A DNA stretch of 64,000 nucleotides from Desulfobacter sp. (GTDB taxonomy: Bacteria > Desulfobacterota > Desulfobacteria > Desulfobacterales > Desulfobacteraceae). Positions within the stretch are counted from its first letter, which is position 1. Every line of letters starts with the position of its first letter. The position numbers were made by a program, and so were the translations under genes. The stretch is from positions 2,090,001 through 2,154,000 of the forward strand of contig CP054837.1 of assembly GCA_028768525.1 (NCBI GenBank). The letters run 5' to 3'. This document shows positions 44,209 to 52,394 of this stretch, piece by piece. Under the pieces are notes generated by a model. It saw nothing but the letters and a program-made list of their open reading frames with translations, ran no database searches and was not told where the DNA came from.

Positions 44209-44961
44209 TTAAATCAGCATGCCGCCGTCAGCCACCACGCAGGAGCCGGTGGTATAGGATGCGGCATCGGATGCCAGATAAAGAATGGTGCCGGCCATCT
44301 CTTCGGGCTGTGCATAGCGGCCCATGGGAATCTGGGGCAGGACATGCTTGCAGATCTCTTCGGTGCCGATGATGGCCGATGCAAACTTGGTGTCGGTGAG
44401 GCCTGGCATCAGGGCATTGACCCGGATGCCCTTAGGCGCAAGCTCCCTGGCCAGACTCTGGGTCATGTTGGCCAGGGCCGCTTTGGTGGCGGAGTACACC
44501 CCCTGGAAGAGCCCCGGGCGGACTGCATTGATGGATGACACATTGATGATGGATCCGCCCTCTGTCATCAGGGGCACGGCATACTTGGTCATGAAAAAGG
44601 GGCCTTTGATATTCACGTCCAGGGTTTTGTCCCAGATGCCGGCATCTGCGGTGATCATCTCGCCGAAATGGGGGTTGGTGGCGGCATTGTTCACCAGGAT
44701 ATCCAGGCGCCCGTATTTTTCCCTGATCCGGTCATATAGGGCCTCGATCTGCTCGGGGTAGCCCATGTGGCAGGCCATGGCCTCGGCCTTGTTCCCGGCA
44801 TCGGTGATCTCTTTGGCTGCGGCCTCAAGCCCTTCAACCTTCCGGCTCACCAGGATACAGGCGGCCCCGCAGGCTGCCAGTTTCTTTGCTCCGGCCAGTC
44901 CGATACCCCGGCTGGCGCCTGTAATCACCGCTACCTTTCCGCTTAAATCGAATTCTTTCAT
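44209..44961 (-). CDS. Short-chain dehydrogenase/reductase
   Basis: A 250-residue classical SDR. The cofactor loop is VITGASRGIGLAGAKKL (about 12-28), structural motif VNNAATNPHFG (about 90), and catalytic Ser in NVSSINAVRPG with Tyr and Lys in VYSATKAAL. C-terminal NALMPGLTDTKFA and GSCVVADGGMLI complete the family pattern. It probably oxidises or reduces a hydroxyacyl-CoA or a related alcohol with NAD(P). In the levulinate pathway an SDR (LvaD) accompanies the kinase and dehydrogenase, as here. It lies 28 bases upstream of the large dehydrogenase gene; AAGGAG precedes the ATG. Confidence 0.88.
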   Translation of the reverse strand: MKEFDLSGKVAVITGASRGIGLAGAKKLAACGAACILVSRKVEGLEAAAKEITDAGNKAEAMACHMGYPEQIEALYDRIREKYGRLDILVNNAATNPHFGEMITADAGIWDKTLDVNIKGPFFMTKYAVPLMTEGGSIINVSSINAVRPGLFQGVYSATKAALANMTQSLARELAPKGIRVNALMPGLTDTKFASAIIGTEEICKHVLPQIPMGRYAQPEEMAGTILYLASDAASYTTGSCVVADGGMLI

Positions 44962-44990
44962 CCTGTATCTCCTTAATTATAAATTTCGAT

Positions 44991-46049
44991 CTATCTGTTC
45001 ACAATCTTCATGGCCGTTTTCTCCAGGGCATGAACGCCGAAAATCAGCATGCCGAACCGTTTATTTTTAGTCAGCCCGTGATAATACCGGTTGTAAATCT
45101 GCTGGGCGATAACGGCCAGGCGGAAGAGCCCGAAACAATAATAATAGTCAAAATTGCTCACATCCCGGCCTGTTTTTTCCCCGTAGCGCCGGATGATCCG
45201 GTCCCTTGTCAGGGCGCCGGGCAGGTTGGTGGGCATGGTCCGCATCATCTGCATTTCCTCGGGATCCTTTTCCTCCACCCAATAGGCCAGGCTATTGCCC
45301 AGGTCCATGAGGGGATCCCCGTAAGTGGCCATTTCCCAGTCCAGAATACCCGTGATCCGGCCGGGGTCGGCGGGGTCAAGAACCAGATTGTCCATCTTGT
45401 AGTCGTTGTGGACCATTGCCGGGGCAGGGGTGTCCTCGGGCATGTTTTCCGCCAGCCAGGCCATGAGATCCTCGCAGTCCGGAGCATCATCGGTCCGGGC
45501 CTTGCGGTACCGGCCGGACCACCCTTCCACCTGGCGCCGGACATAGCCCTGGGGTTTTCCCATGGCATCCAGGCCGGTGGCCTTCATGTCGATGGAATGA
45601 ATCTCCACCAGGGTATCGGTGAGATTTTCACAGAGCCCCCTGGCCTGGTCCGGGGAAAATTCAAGCCCCGGCGGCAGGTCCTTTCTCAGGATGATGCCGG
45701 ACATCTTTTCCATGACAAAGAAAGGGGCGCCAATGATCTGAGGGTCCCCGCAATAGGCCAGGGGCCTGGGGCACCTGGGGAAAACAGGATGGACAGCGGA
45801 AAGGACCTTGAACTCCCGCTCCATATCATGGCCCTTGTCAACCTTCGCCCCGATGGGCGGACGCCTGAGGACCATGTCAAGATTCCGGGATCTGATCTGA
45901 TAGGTCAGGTTGGAAAATCCGGAAGGGAACTGGCTGATTTCAATCCCGCCCTCCAGTTCCGGGACCGCCTGTTTCAGGTATTCGCCCACGGCATCGGCAT
46001 TGATTTCCTCTCCCTGTCTTACCTTTGTGGCCTGGTCAACAACCGTCAT
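44991..46049 (-). CDS. APH-type phosphotransferase (ACAD10/11- and LvaA-like kinase)
   Basis: A 352-residue aminoglycoside-phosphotransferase-fold kinase of the type found next to, or fused with, acyl-CoA dehydrogenases. Catalytic Brenner motif is MVHNDYKMDNLVLD (about 225-238) and the metal-binding motif ITGILDWEMATYGDPLMDLG follows. The N-terminal lobe contains FPSGFSNLTYQI and DMVLRRPP. In the LvaA and ACAD10/11 systems such kinases phosphorylate the 4-hydroxyl of a 4-hydroxyacyl-CoA so that phosphate elimination can move the hydroxyl. The same role is proposed here by context only. The ATG at 46049 has GAGGAGG six bases upstream, and it overlaps the TetR gene by fourteen bases. Confidence 0.85.
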   Translation of the reverse strand: MTVVDQATKVRQGEEINADAVGEYLKQAVPELEGGIEISQFPSGFSNLTYQIRSRNLDMVLRRPPIGAKVDKGHDMEREFKVLSAVHPVFPRCPRPLAYCGDPQIIGAPFFVMEKMSGIILRKDLPPGLEFSPDQARGLCENLTDTLVEIHSIDMKATGLDAMGKPQGYVRRQVEGWSGRYRKARTDDAPDCEDLMAWLAENMPEDTPAPAMVHNDYKMDNLVLDPADPGRITGILDWEMATYGDPLMDLGNSLAYWVEEKDPEEMQMMRTMPTNLPGALTRDRIIRRYGEKTGRDVSNFDYYYCFGLFRLAVIAQQIYNRYYHGLTKNKRFGMLIFGVHALEKTAMKIVNR

Positions 46050-46779
46050 CTTTTTCCTCCTCACTGCTATCGGGTATGCAGCAAAAACTTTCGACCATCT
46101 CCAATACATGGCCGGCAAACTGGTCCACGGTGATTTTCTGCTTGGTATATTTCCAGCGTTTCAGGTACCACTCCTGCTGAAGCGCTTTGATCATGCAGGC
46201 GGTGAGCGCGTGGTTTCCCGGCTTGAACACCCCCTGGGATTCCCCCTGCTCCAGAATATCGCTCAATATGTCCTGGGTATGCTCCTCCATGGCCTTCACC
46301 GCTTCGAATCCGGCCGGTTTCAGATTCCGGGCCTCCATAAAGGTGAAGTAGAACCAGGGCCGGAAGAGTTCGGACAGATAAATATGGGCCTTGATGGCCG
46401 CCCTGAGGCGCTCCAGGGGATGGGGCTGCTCCTTGGCAAATATCTCCAGTATTTCGTAAACCATGGCCCGGCCCTGGTCCTGGATGATGGCCAGAAGCTG
46501 ATCCTTGCCCGGGAAATAGGCGTAGAGCGCCCCCAGGCTCATGCCGGTTTTCACGCTCAGGTCCCGCATGCTCATGGCCTGGAACCCCTTTTTATAGGAG
46601 ATGCTGAATACGGCGGAAAGAATCCGGTCCAGGTTGGCCACGGCGGTTTTTTCCTTTTTGATCCGCATGGTCTCCTGGTTGGCCAGGTAGACCTGCCGGG
46701 AAATATCCGCCGCCCTTGGAGCGTATCGCTTTTTAAAGGCGGAATAATCCATTTTTCCTGTTGTGCTGCTTTCAGGCAT
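46036..46779 (-). CDS. TetR-family regulator embedded in the acyl-CoA operon
   Basis: A 247-residue TetR regulator. The HTH domain is at residues 45-95: LDRILSAVFSISYKKGFQAMSM, then RDLSVKTGMSLGALYAYFPGKDQLL. An N-terminal tail of about 45 residues precedes it. The large C-terminal domain has ALQEWYLKRWKYTKQ and DQFAGHVLEMVESF. It sits between, and overlaps, an acyl-CoA dehydrogenase gene (by eight bases) and the kinase gene (by fourteen), so its level is tied to theirs. The AACGAA-N2-TTC palindromes at 48036 and 49808 are its likely operators, with an acyl-CoA as probable inducer. Confidence 0.88.
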   Translation of the reverse strand: MPESSTTGKMDYSAFKKRYAPRAADISRQVYLANQETMRIKKEKTAVANLDRILSAVFSISYKKGFQAMSMRDLSVKTGMSLGALYAYFPGKDQLLAIIQDQGRAMVYEILEIFAKEQPHPLERLRAAIKAHIYLSELFRPWFYFTFMEARNLKPAGFEAVKAMEEHTQDILSDILEQGESQGVFKPGNHALTACMIKALQQEWYLKRWKYTKQKITVDQFAGHVLEMVESFCCIPDSSEEEKDDGC

Positions 46780-47965
46780 AGGTTTTCAATATCCTTTTTG
46801 CCAATGATGTTTTATGTACTTCGTCGGCCCCGTCGTAGATCCGGGCGGCCCGCTCGTGGCGGTAGAACCAGGCCAGAATGGTGTCGTCGGTCATGCCCAG
46901 CCCCCCGTGGACCTGGAGGGCCCGGTCCACGATGCGGCCCATGGTGTTGGCCACCACAAACTTGATCATGGAGATGGAATCCCGGGCGGCAGCCGCCCCC
47001 ACATTATCGATCTGCCAGGCGGAATTGAGGGTGAGCAGCCGGGCCGCTTCCAGCTCGGCCGCGGACTCGGCCACCCAGTTCTGGATGGTCTGGCGGGTGG
47101 CCAGGGTCTTGCCCGAGGGTGAGATCACCCGGGAATTGGCCCGTTGACACATGAGATCAAAGGACCGTTTGCAGATGCCCAGCCAGCGCATGCAGTGGTG
47201 GATCCGTCCCGGCCCCAGGCGGTCCTGGGCCATGACAAACCCCTGACCCTCGCCCCCCAGCAGGTTGGCCCGGGGCACCCGGCAGGATTCAAAGAGGATT
47301 TCCCCGTGGCTGAAATAATCGTCCCCTTCGTGGCCCATGACCGGAATGTTTCTCACCAGGTTGAACCCCGGGGTATCCGTGGGCACGATGATCATGGAGG
47401 CCTGAAGATAGGTGGGGGCGTCCGGGTTGGTCACGGCCATGGCAATGGCGAATTCCGCCCCGTCGGCCGCCGTGGTGTACCATTTATGGCCGTTGATGAT
47501 ATAATCGTCGCCCTCCTTTACCGCCGTGGTTTCCAGCATCACGGGATTGGACCCGGGCATGTCCACCTCGGTCATGGCGAAACAGGAGCGGATCCTGCCC
47601 TGGACCAGGGGATTCAGCCAGCGTTCTTTCTGTTCCTCATTGCCGTGGGCATGGAGGATCTCCACATTGCCCGCATCCGGGGCCTGGCACCAGAATACAT
47701 AGTGGCCCAGGGGGGAACGGCCCAGGGCCTCGGAGACCAGGCCGTGTTCCAGGAGGGAGAGCCCCATGCCGCCGCACTCCGTGGGGAAATTGGGCGCCCA
47801 CAGTTCCATCTGCTTCACCAGGGCCTGTTTTTCCTTCAGTACGGGCAGCATGTCTTTAAATGACCGGGTCATAAACTCCGGTTCAAGGGGGATGAGTTCC
47901 TTGTCCACAAATTCATTGATCATGGAGACAATGGTCTGAATCCGGTCTGATATCTGAAAGTCCAC
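46772..47965 (-). CDS. Acyl-CoA dehydrogenase (ACAD10/11- and LvaC-like)
   Basis: A roughly 397-residue acyl-CoA dehydrogenase. I chose GTG at 47965 because AAGGAG lies six bases before it; the ATG at 47980, five codons earlier and without such a site, is the alternative. Marks are PTECGGMGLSLLEHGLVSE, WCQAPDAGNVEIL, CFAMTEVDMPGSNPVML (FAD/substrate region), INGHKWYTTAADGAEF and VHGGLGMTDDTILAWFYRHERAARIYDGADEVHKTSLAKRIL in its C-terminal portion. The last stretch is characteristic of the ACAD10/11-type group. In a 4-hydroxyacyl-CoA scheme this enzyme would act on the phosphorylated acyl-CoA. It precedes the TetR and kinase genes. Confidence 0.88.
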   Translation of the reverse strand: MDFQISDRIQTIVSMINEFVDKELIPLEPEFMTRSFKDMLPVLKEKQALVKQMELWAPNFPTECGGMGLSLLEHGLVSEALGRSPLGHYVFWCQAPDAGNVEILHAHGNEEQKERWLNPLVQGRIRSCFAMTEVDMPGSNPVMLETTAVKEGDDYIINGHKWYTTAADGAEFAIAMAVTNPDAPTYLQASMIIVPTDTPGFNLVRNIPVMGHEGDDYFSHGEILFESCRVPRANLLGGEGQGFVMAQDRLGPGRIHHCMRWLGICKRSFDLMCQRANSRVISPSGKTLATRQTIQNWVAESAAELEAARLLTLNSAWQIDNVGAAAARDSISMIKFVVANTMGRIVDRALQVHGGLGMTDDTILAWFYRHERAARIYDGADEVHKTSLAKRILKTYA

Positions 47966-48035
47966 AACGATCTCCTTCATTAAAGAGTAAAGGTATACTA
48001 TGCCGGTATCTTAATGGAAGTCAAGGCAATACTCG

Positions 48036-48049
48036 AACGAATGTTCGTT
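48036..48049. promoter_or_regulatory. TetR-type operator candidate before the ACAD-TetR-kinase genes
   Basis: AACGAA-TG-TTCGTT is a perfect 6-bp inverted repeat with a 2-base centre. It overlaps the very end of the ETF alpha gene and lies about 70 bases before the acyl-CoA dehydrogenase start. It matches the site at 49808-49821 in GAACGAA and GTTC. Confidence 0.6.
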
Positions 48050-49034
48050 ATTCCGACTCCAGATAGGCATCTATAAATTCATTCACATCCGCCGGGATGC
48101 ACAGGTCCGAATGACGGCAGATGGGGGCGTCAGGATTTTTATTGATGCTGACCACCCATTTGGCCCTGGCCATGCCGGCCAGGTGCTGGGAGGAGCCGGA
48201 AATTCCGCAGGCGATATACAGGTCCGGCGACACCGTGGCCCCGGTGATGCCCACCTGCCTGCCGTAGTCCACCCAGCCCTGGTCCACCAGGGGACGGGAG
48301 GCCCCGGTGCAGGCATTGGGCAGCCTGGCGGAAAAATCGTCTATTTTTTTTAGATTCTCCCGGCCGCCGATGCCCCGGCCTGCGGCCACCACGATGTTGG
48401 CATCTTGAATTTCCCCGCCGCCCGCCGCCCCGGCCATGACGGCCAGCCGCTGAACCGCCGGTTCTATCCACGCTTCCGGAATTTTTCTTTCCACCACCCT
48501 TCCCCCGGTACGGGCGGCGGCTTTTAATCGTCCTCCCCCCGGCGCAAGCGTCAAAAGACAGAGCTTGCCCGGTGCCGGCCGAAGGGAAAGAAGGCGGGTA
48601 TTGTCCATGACAGGCCGGCAGAAAACCAGCCCCTGCCCATCCTGTCTTATATCCGTCACACCGGAAAGCGTGCAGGCCCCCAGGCGGGCCCCCAGTGCCG
48701 GTGCCAATTCCCGGCCCATGGTATTGTGGGCAAAAAGGATATAGTCGGGGAAAGCCGCTTCAGGCATCTGGTCCAGTTCCCGGGCCAATCCCTGTTTCAG
48801 GGATTCGGGTGTCATCTCCAGGGGCCAGCCCACGGCTTCGGTGAGACAGCCCGTCAATGCGGCGGCTTTGCGGGCCGCGGCAAGGGGATTTTTGCCGGGC
48901 ACATAAATCCGGATCCACCCGTTGCTGCCCCCCGCCAATGCCATCATTTTTTGGGCAGCACAAAAAAGATCCTCCAAAAACACCGGCAGCCCGCCGTCCG
49001 CCGCCTCTGCAACGATCAATATCCGCAGCCTCAT
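48048..49034 (-). CDS. Electron transfer flavoprotein, alpha subunit
   Basis: A 328-residue ETF alpha subunit carrying the FAD domain. The C-terminal FAD-binding region is clear: VAAGRGIGGRENLKKIDDFSA, then QVGITGATVSPDLYIACGISGSSQHLAGM and the closing PADVNEFIDAYL. The N-terminal half is divergent from common ETFs. The dimer with the next gene's product collects electrons from the acyl-CoA dehydrogenases and hands them to a quinone oxidoreductase or other acceptor. Its ATG overlaps the ETF beta stop (ATGA). Confidence 0.9.
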   Translation of the reverse strand: MRLRILIVAEAADGGLPVFLEDLFCAAQKMMALAGGSNGWIRIYVPGKNPLAAARKAAALTGCLTEAVGWPLEMTPESLKQGLARELDQMPEAAFPDYILFAHNTMGRELAPALGARLGACTLSGVTDIRQDGQGLVFCRPVMDNTRLLSLRPAPGKLCLLTLAPGGGRLKAAARTGGRVVERKIPEAWIEPAVQRLAVMAGAAGGGEIQDANIVVAAGRGIGGRENLKKIDDFSARLPNACTGASRPLVDQGWVDYGRQVGITGATVSPDLYIACGISGSSQHLAGMARAKWVVSINKNPDAPICRHSDLCIPADVNEFIDAYLESE

Positions 49035-49759
49035 ATTATCCCCCTCTCCCTTATGAATGCGGTAAATGCCCGCACCTGGTCATGGATGCCGCCGGCGGCC
49101 CTTACCCCTGCCCGGCTCTTTTCCGGAACAGCCGTATCCAGGAAGATTTCCCGGGGAACCGACTTGGCGTCGCCGTCCGGGAAAATGGTGTGGATGGGCG
49201 CGGATTTGGCCCGGAGCATATTGGAAAGGCTTGGATACCGGGGGACATACCCGCCGGCCTGGACAGAAACCAGCGCCGGCAGGGGCAGCCCAAGTCTTTC
49301 CCTCGTTCCCCCTTCCCATTCCCTTTCGGCGGTTATCCCGTCTTTTCCGATTTGCATGCCGACCACGGCCGTGGCCAGGGAAAGCCCCAGGTATTCGGCC
49401 AGCATGGGCCCGGTCTGGCCGGCCATAAGGTCCTGGGACATGACGCCGGTGAGAATCAGATCGTATTTAACTTGGAATTCGGGACCGGAAAGGGCACGGG
49501 CCAGGATGCCGGCCGTCACGGAAGCCGGCACCAGTCCCCCGGGGCCGTCATGGTCAGGGACGAGGATGTGAAATCCCCTGTCCGCGCCCATGCCCAGCGC
49601 CCGGCGAAGGATATCCTCCCATTCCCCGGGACCGGCTGTAACCACATCCACCCTGCCGCCGCTGTCCCGCAGCTGCAACCCCGCCTCCAGGGCCAGGGCC
49701 TCAAAGGGGCCGATTTCCTGCCCCGACATATCCGGCTTGACACATACAAGAATATCCAT
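49031..49759 (-). CDS. Electron transfer flavoprotein, beta subunit
   Basis: A roughly 242-residue ETF beta subunit, starting MDILVCVKPD at the ATG 49759 (an in-frame ATG at 49771 is possible; neither has a good Shine-Dalgarno site). Family marks are EALALEAGLQLRDSG (about 21-35), the AMP-binding stretch ADRGFHILVPDHDGPGG and YDLILTGVMSQDLMAGQTGPMLAEYLGLS, close to the D-x-x-x-G-Q-x-G-P signature. It pairs with the alpha subunit. An AACGAA-N2-TTCAT site lies some 50 bases upstream, giving this unit its own regulated promoter. Confidence 0.9.
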   Translation of the reverse strand: MDILVCVKPDMSGQEIGPFEALALEAGLQLRDSGGRVDVVTAGPGEWEDILRRALGMGADRGFHILVPDHDGPGGLVPASVTAGILARALSGPEFQVKYDLILTGVMSQDLMAGQTGPMLAEYLGLSLATAVVGMQIGKDGITAEREWEGGTRERLGLPLPALVSVQAGGYVPRYPSLSNMLRAKSAPIHTIFPDGDAKSVPREIFLDTAVPEKSRAGVRAAGGIHDQVRAFTAFIRERGII

Positions 49760-49807
49760 AACAGATACCATATATTGAAAAATCAGATATATCAAGAAGA
49801 AAAATAG

Positions 49808-49821
49808 AACGAACGTTCATA
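49808..49821. promoter_or_regulatory. TetR-type operator candidate before the ETF genes
   Basis: AACGAA-CG-TTCATA at 49808-49821 carries one perfect and one partial half-site with the same spacing as the site at 48036-48049. It also contains the 8-bp palindrome GAACGTTC. It lies about 50 bases before the ETF beta start, in an AT-rich stretch suited to a promoter. Confidence 0.55.
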
Positions 49822-49838
49822 TTTTATTTAGACAAAAT

Positions 49839-50945
49839 TCAGAGACTATTGTCCAGAAGGCGGCGGCCGATTTTCTGCTTTTTAATTCCGGCCACGGTAC
49901 CGCCGATTTTAGCCGATGAGACAAGGTCCCTGACCAGGATGGCGGCCCGTCCAGGCAACGGCACATCATTCTCCGCCAGAAGCTGCTCCAGGCCGCTGAG
50001 GAACCCGGCCGTCGTCTGCCGAAAATGGATATTTAAACTCTCCAGGACTGTTCCCTCCCCGTCGGCCATGGCGGCCATGTGGTCCGACAGGTAGGCGGCC
50101 GCCGCCGCCCCTGCCCCCAGTTCCCCCAGGCGCTCAAGCATTGGGCCGCTGTCCCGGCCAGAACCGGTAAGGGCCGCGGCCGCCCGGGACAGGACAAAGG
50201 CCATGGCCCCGGAAACCGCTCCGGTCATGGCCGCATCTTCCAGCCGCCGGAAGGGGAGCACCATATCGGAAAAGGCACGGCCTTCCTCACCCAGTAACCG
50301 GTCCATGCCCAGGCGGCAGTTGTCCAGGCGGATATTCCCGTGGGGGGCAGGCCTGAAAAAAGGGATCTCCATGGGTGTGCAGGGAGAAAGCCCCGGGCGA
50401 TTGCCCGGGACCAGGAAGGCGGAAAAGGCCTTTCGCCCGTCCGGTTCACGGCCGGTGGCGGCAATGACAATAAAACAATGGGAAATCGGGCCGTTGGTCA
50501 GGTAGGCCTTTTCACCGGAAACCAGCCATGCCCCCTCTTTTTTCTCAGCCGCGGCGGACATGAATTTGGGATGGGCCCCGGCCCCGGGTTCGGACACGGC
50601 AAAGGCCACGGTGGTCCTGCCGGACCTTACCCCCTCCCAGAACCCATTATCCAGGATGCAGGACAGGTGGGGATAAACCAGGTACCTGGCCGTCAGCTGG
50701 TGGATCATCCAGGACAGGGCAAGCCCCAGGTTCCCGCCGGTGTCCACCATGGCCCGGGCACCGGCGGCGATGCTGCGGCAGGGGTGTTCATTATCCAGGC
50801 ATCCGGGGTCCATGAGCCCGGCCTCTCCCATGGCCGCCCAGATATCTTCAGGAAAATCCGCATCAATCCCCAATCCGGATCTGTTCAGAATATACTCCCG
50901 GGCAAAGGCCCTTATCTTACCGGTCAAACGATGATGCGGTTCCAT
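49839..50945 (-). CDS. Acyl-CoA dehydrogenase family protein (368 residues)
   Basis: A third type of acyl-CoA dehydrogenase, smaller and more divergent. Recognisable regions are VAFAVSEPGAGAHPKFM (about 113-129), LVSGEKAYLTNGPISHCFIVIA and GLEQLLAENDVPLP with the closing AKIGGTVAGIKKQKIGRRLL. The usual C-terminal RDAR/GTxxI signature is not obvious, so activity may be unusual. GGGGAGGAC is five bases before the ATG at 50945. It lies between the CoxE-like VWA gene and the ETF promoter, and could be read with the MoxR and VWA genes; this raises the question of whether it is a client of that AAA+/VWA pair. Confidence 0.82.
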   Translation of the reverse strand: MEPHHRLTGKIRAFAREYILNRSGLGIDADFPEDIWAAMGEAGLMDPGCLDNEHPCRSIAAGARAMVDTGGNLGLALSWMIHQLTARYLVYPHLSCILDNGFWEGVRSGRTTVAFAVSEPGAGAHPKFMSAAAEKKEGAWLVSGEKAYLTNGPISHCFIVIAATGREPDGRKAFSAFLVPGNRPGLSPCTPMEIPFFRPAPHGNIRLDNCRLGMDRLLGEEGRAFSDMVLPFRRLEDAAMTGAVSGAMAFVLSRAAAALTGSGRDSGPMLERLGELGAGAAAAAYLSDHMAAMADGEGTVLESLNIHFRQTTAGFLSGLEQLLAENDVPLPGRAAILVRDLVSSAKIGGTVAGIKKQKIGRRLLDNSL

Positions 50946-50969
50946 TTGTCCTCCCCTTGCCACAAAGGT

Positions 50970-52376
50970 TTAGAGCACCAGATCCTGGATAAAATCTATG
51001 AGCTGGTTGAGATTGCCGCAGGCCCGGGCCTCGTTGCAATGATGGCGGTACCGCAGCATTTCCGAATCCCCGCTGCCCCAGAAGCGTTCCTGCTCAGGGT
51101 TCAGCCAGACCAGGCGCCGGCACCGGTCCCGCAGCCCTTCCAGCACAGGTTCCCGGGGGTTAAAATAATTGGAGCGGCCGTCACCCATGATAATGAGGGT
51201 GGTTTTCTTGTCCAGGTCCTGAAGATGGCGGTCCCTGAATTCCTGAAAGACCAGGCCGTAATCGGTTTTTGCATTATGGTTAATCCGGCCGTCCTTGAGA
51301 ATCTTTTTTACGGCGGTATTGGCATCATGGGCCAGAAAAAGCCCTGTCACGTCAATGGGCTGGTCGATGAAAATATAGGATTTCACCCGGGCAAAGCATT
51401 CCTGGAGGGAGTAAAGGATATTGAGCATGAACCTTGCCGTGGACCAGACCGATCCGGACACATCGCAGAGGGTGACGATTTTTCCCTTTCGCAGGGGCCG
51501 GTCCTTGCGGATAATTTCCACGGGCACCCCCAGATAACGGCCGGAACGGCGGATGGTCTTTCGCACGTCCACCGCTCCCCTGCGGGCTGCGGCAAAGCGC
51601 AGGGTGGAAATTTCTTCCATCTTTTTCACCCAGAGGTCGATGACCTCCCCCACCCGGCCCATCTCATCCTGGGTCAGGTTGGAAAAGGGCACCTCGCCAA
51701 TGCCCCCATACCGTTTTTCTCCGGCCCCGCCGCTGCGCAGGCCCGCATTATCCGGACGGGGGTCTTCGCTGAGAAAGGCAAGGGCGCGGTCCAGACGGCG
51801 GCCGGCCATCTCCTCCAGGCGGGCCCGCTCCCCGTTCACCACGGGGGTATCCGGACTGCCTGAAAACTGCGCCACCCGCTGCCGCATCTTATTGACCGCC
51901 AGCATGATCTCCAGGCGGCCGGTGAGCTGGCCCAGGTTGGATTTTACCGCCTGGACCTTCTCGCTCTCCTGGTCTTGGATCTGCCGCACGGCCAGGATAA
52001 AGGCTTCGGGATCCCCCTTCATGAAATCCATGAGCGCCTGGTCCAGATCCGTCTCCATCGGGGCCGTATCTTCCAGCTGGGCCAGCAGTTCAAATCCGTC
52101 GGCGGTAATTCTGTCCTGTTCCGTCCCCCCGGTGCCGGATTCCGGCATCCCGCCTCCCCCTTTCATTTCATGGAAAAAGAGGCGGTAAAGCCGCTCGAAC
52201 TCGGCCTGTTCCCTTCGGCTTTTGGCGAAATTGGCCCGAAGGATGGTATGGAATACCGGCTCATCCTGGGGACCGGCCAGATCCAGCTGGTTCAGGCAGT
52301 CCAGCACCTCGGCCGTGGAAATCCGCATGCCGTCGGCCCGGCAGCAGGAGGCGAATTCCAGAATAAGAGTTTCCAT
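50970..52376 (-). CDS. CoxE-like VWA-domain protein
   Basis: A 468-residue protein of the CoxE family, partner of MoxR-type AAA+ ATPases. The N-terminal half is helical (AEFERLYRLFFHEMKGG), and the C-terminal von Willebrand A domain carries the MIDAS metal site Asp305-x-Ser307-x-Ser309 in CDVSGSVWS with TLIIMGDGRSNYF further on. In carbon monoxide dehydrogenase systems CoxD/CoxE mature the active site. Here the neighbours are acyl-CoA dehydrogenases and ETF, so a maturation or assembly role on one of those is proposed by context. It lies 18 bases after the MoxR gene and 24 before the next dehydrogenase gene. Confidence 0.87.
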   Translation of the reverse strand: METLILEFASCCRADGMRISTAEVLDCLNQLDLAGPQDEPVFHTILRANFAKSRREQAEFERLYRLFFHEMKGGGGMPESGTGGTEQDRITADGFELLAQLEDTAPMETDLDQALMDFMKGDPEAFILAVRQIQDQESEKVQAVKSNLGQLTGRLEIMLAVNKMRQRVAQFSGSPDTPVVNGERARLEEMAGRRLDRALAFLSEDPRPDNAGLRSGGAGEKRYGGIGEVPFSNLTQDEMGRVGEVIDLWVKKMEEISTLRFAAARRGAVDVRKTIRRSGRYLGVPVEIIRKDRPLRKGKIVTLCDVSGSVWSTARFMLNILYSLQECFARVKSYIFIDQPIDVTGLFLAHDANTAVKKILKDGRINHNAKTDYGLVFQEFRDRHLQDLDKKTTLIIMGDGRSNYFNPREPVLEGLRDRCRRLVWLNPEQERFWGSGDSEMLRYRHHCNEARACGNLNQLIDFIQDLVL

Positions 52377-52394
52377 ATCAGATCGAAAGGGGAA

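Noticed and set aside
42564..44372. 600-codon open frame on the + strand opposite the acyl-CoA dehydrogenase and SDR genes
   Set aside because: Shadow of the - strand genes, whose motifs are unmistakable; composition is Gly/His/Pro biased.
50340..51863. 507-codon open frame on the + strand opposite the CoxE-like gene
   Set aside because: Antisense shadow with no domain features; the - strand VWA motif is clear.
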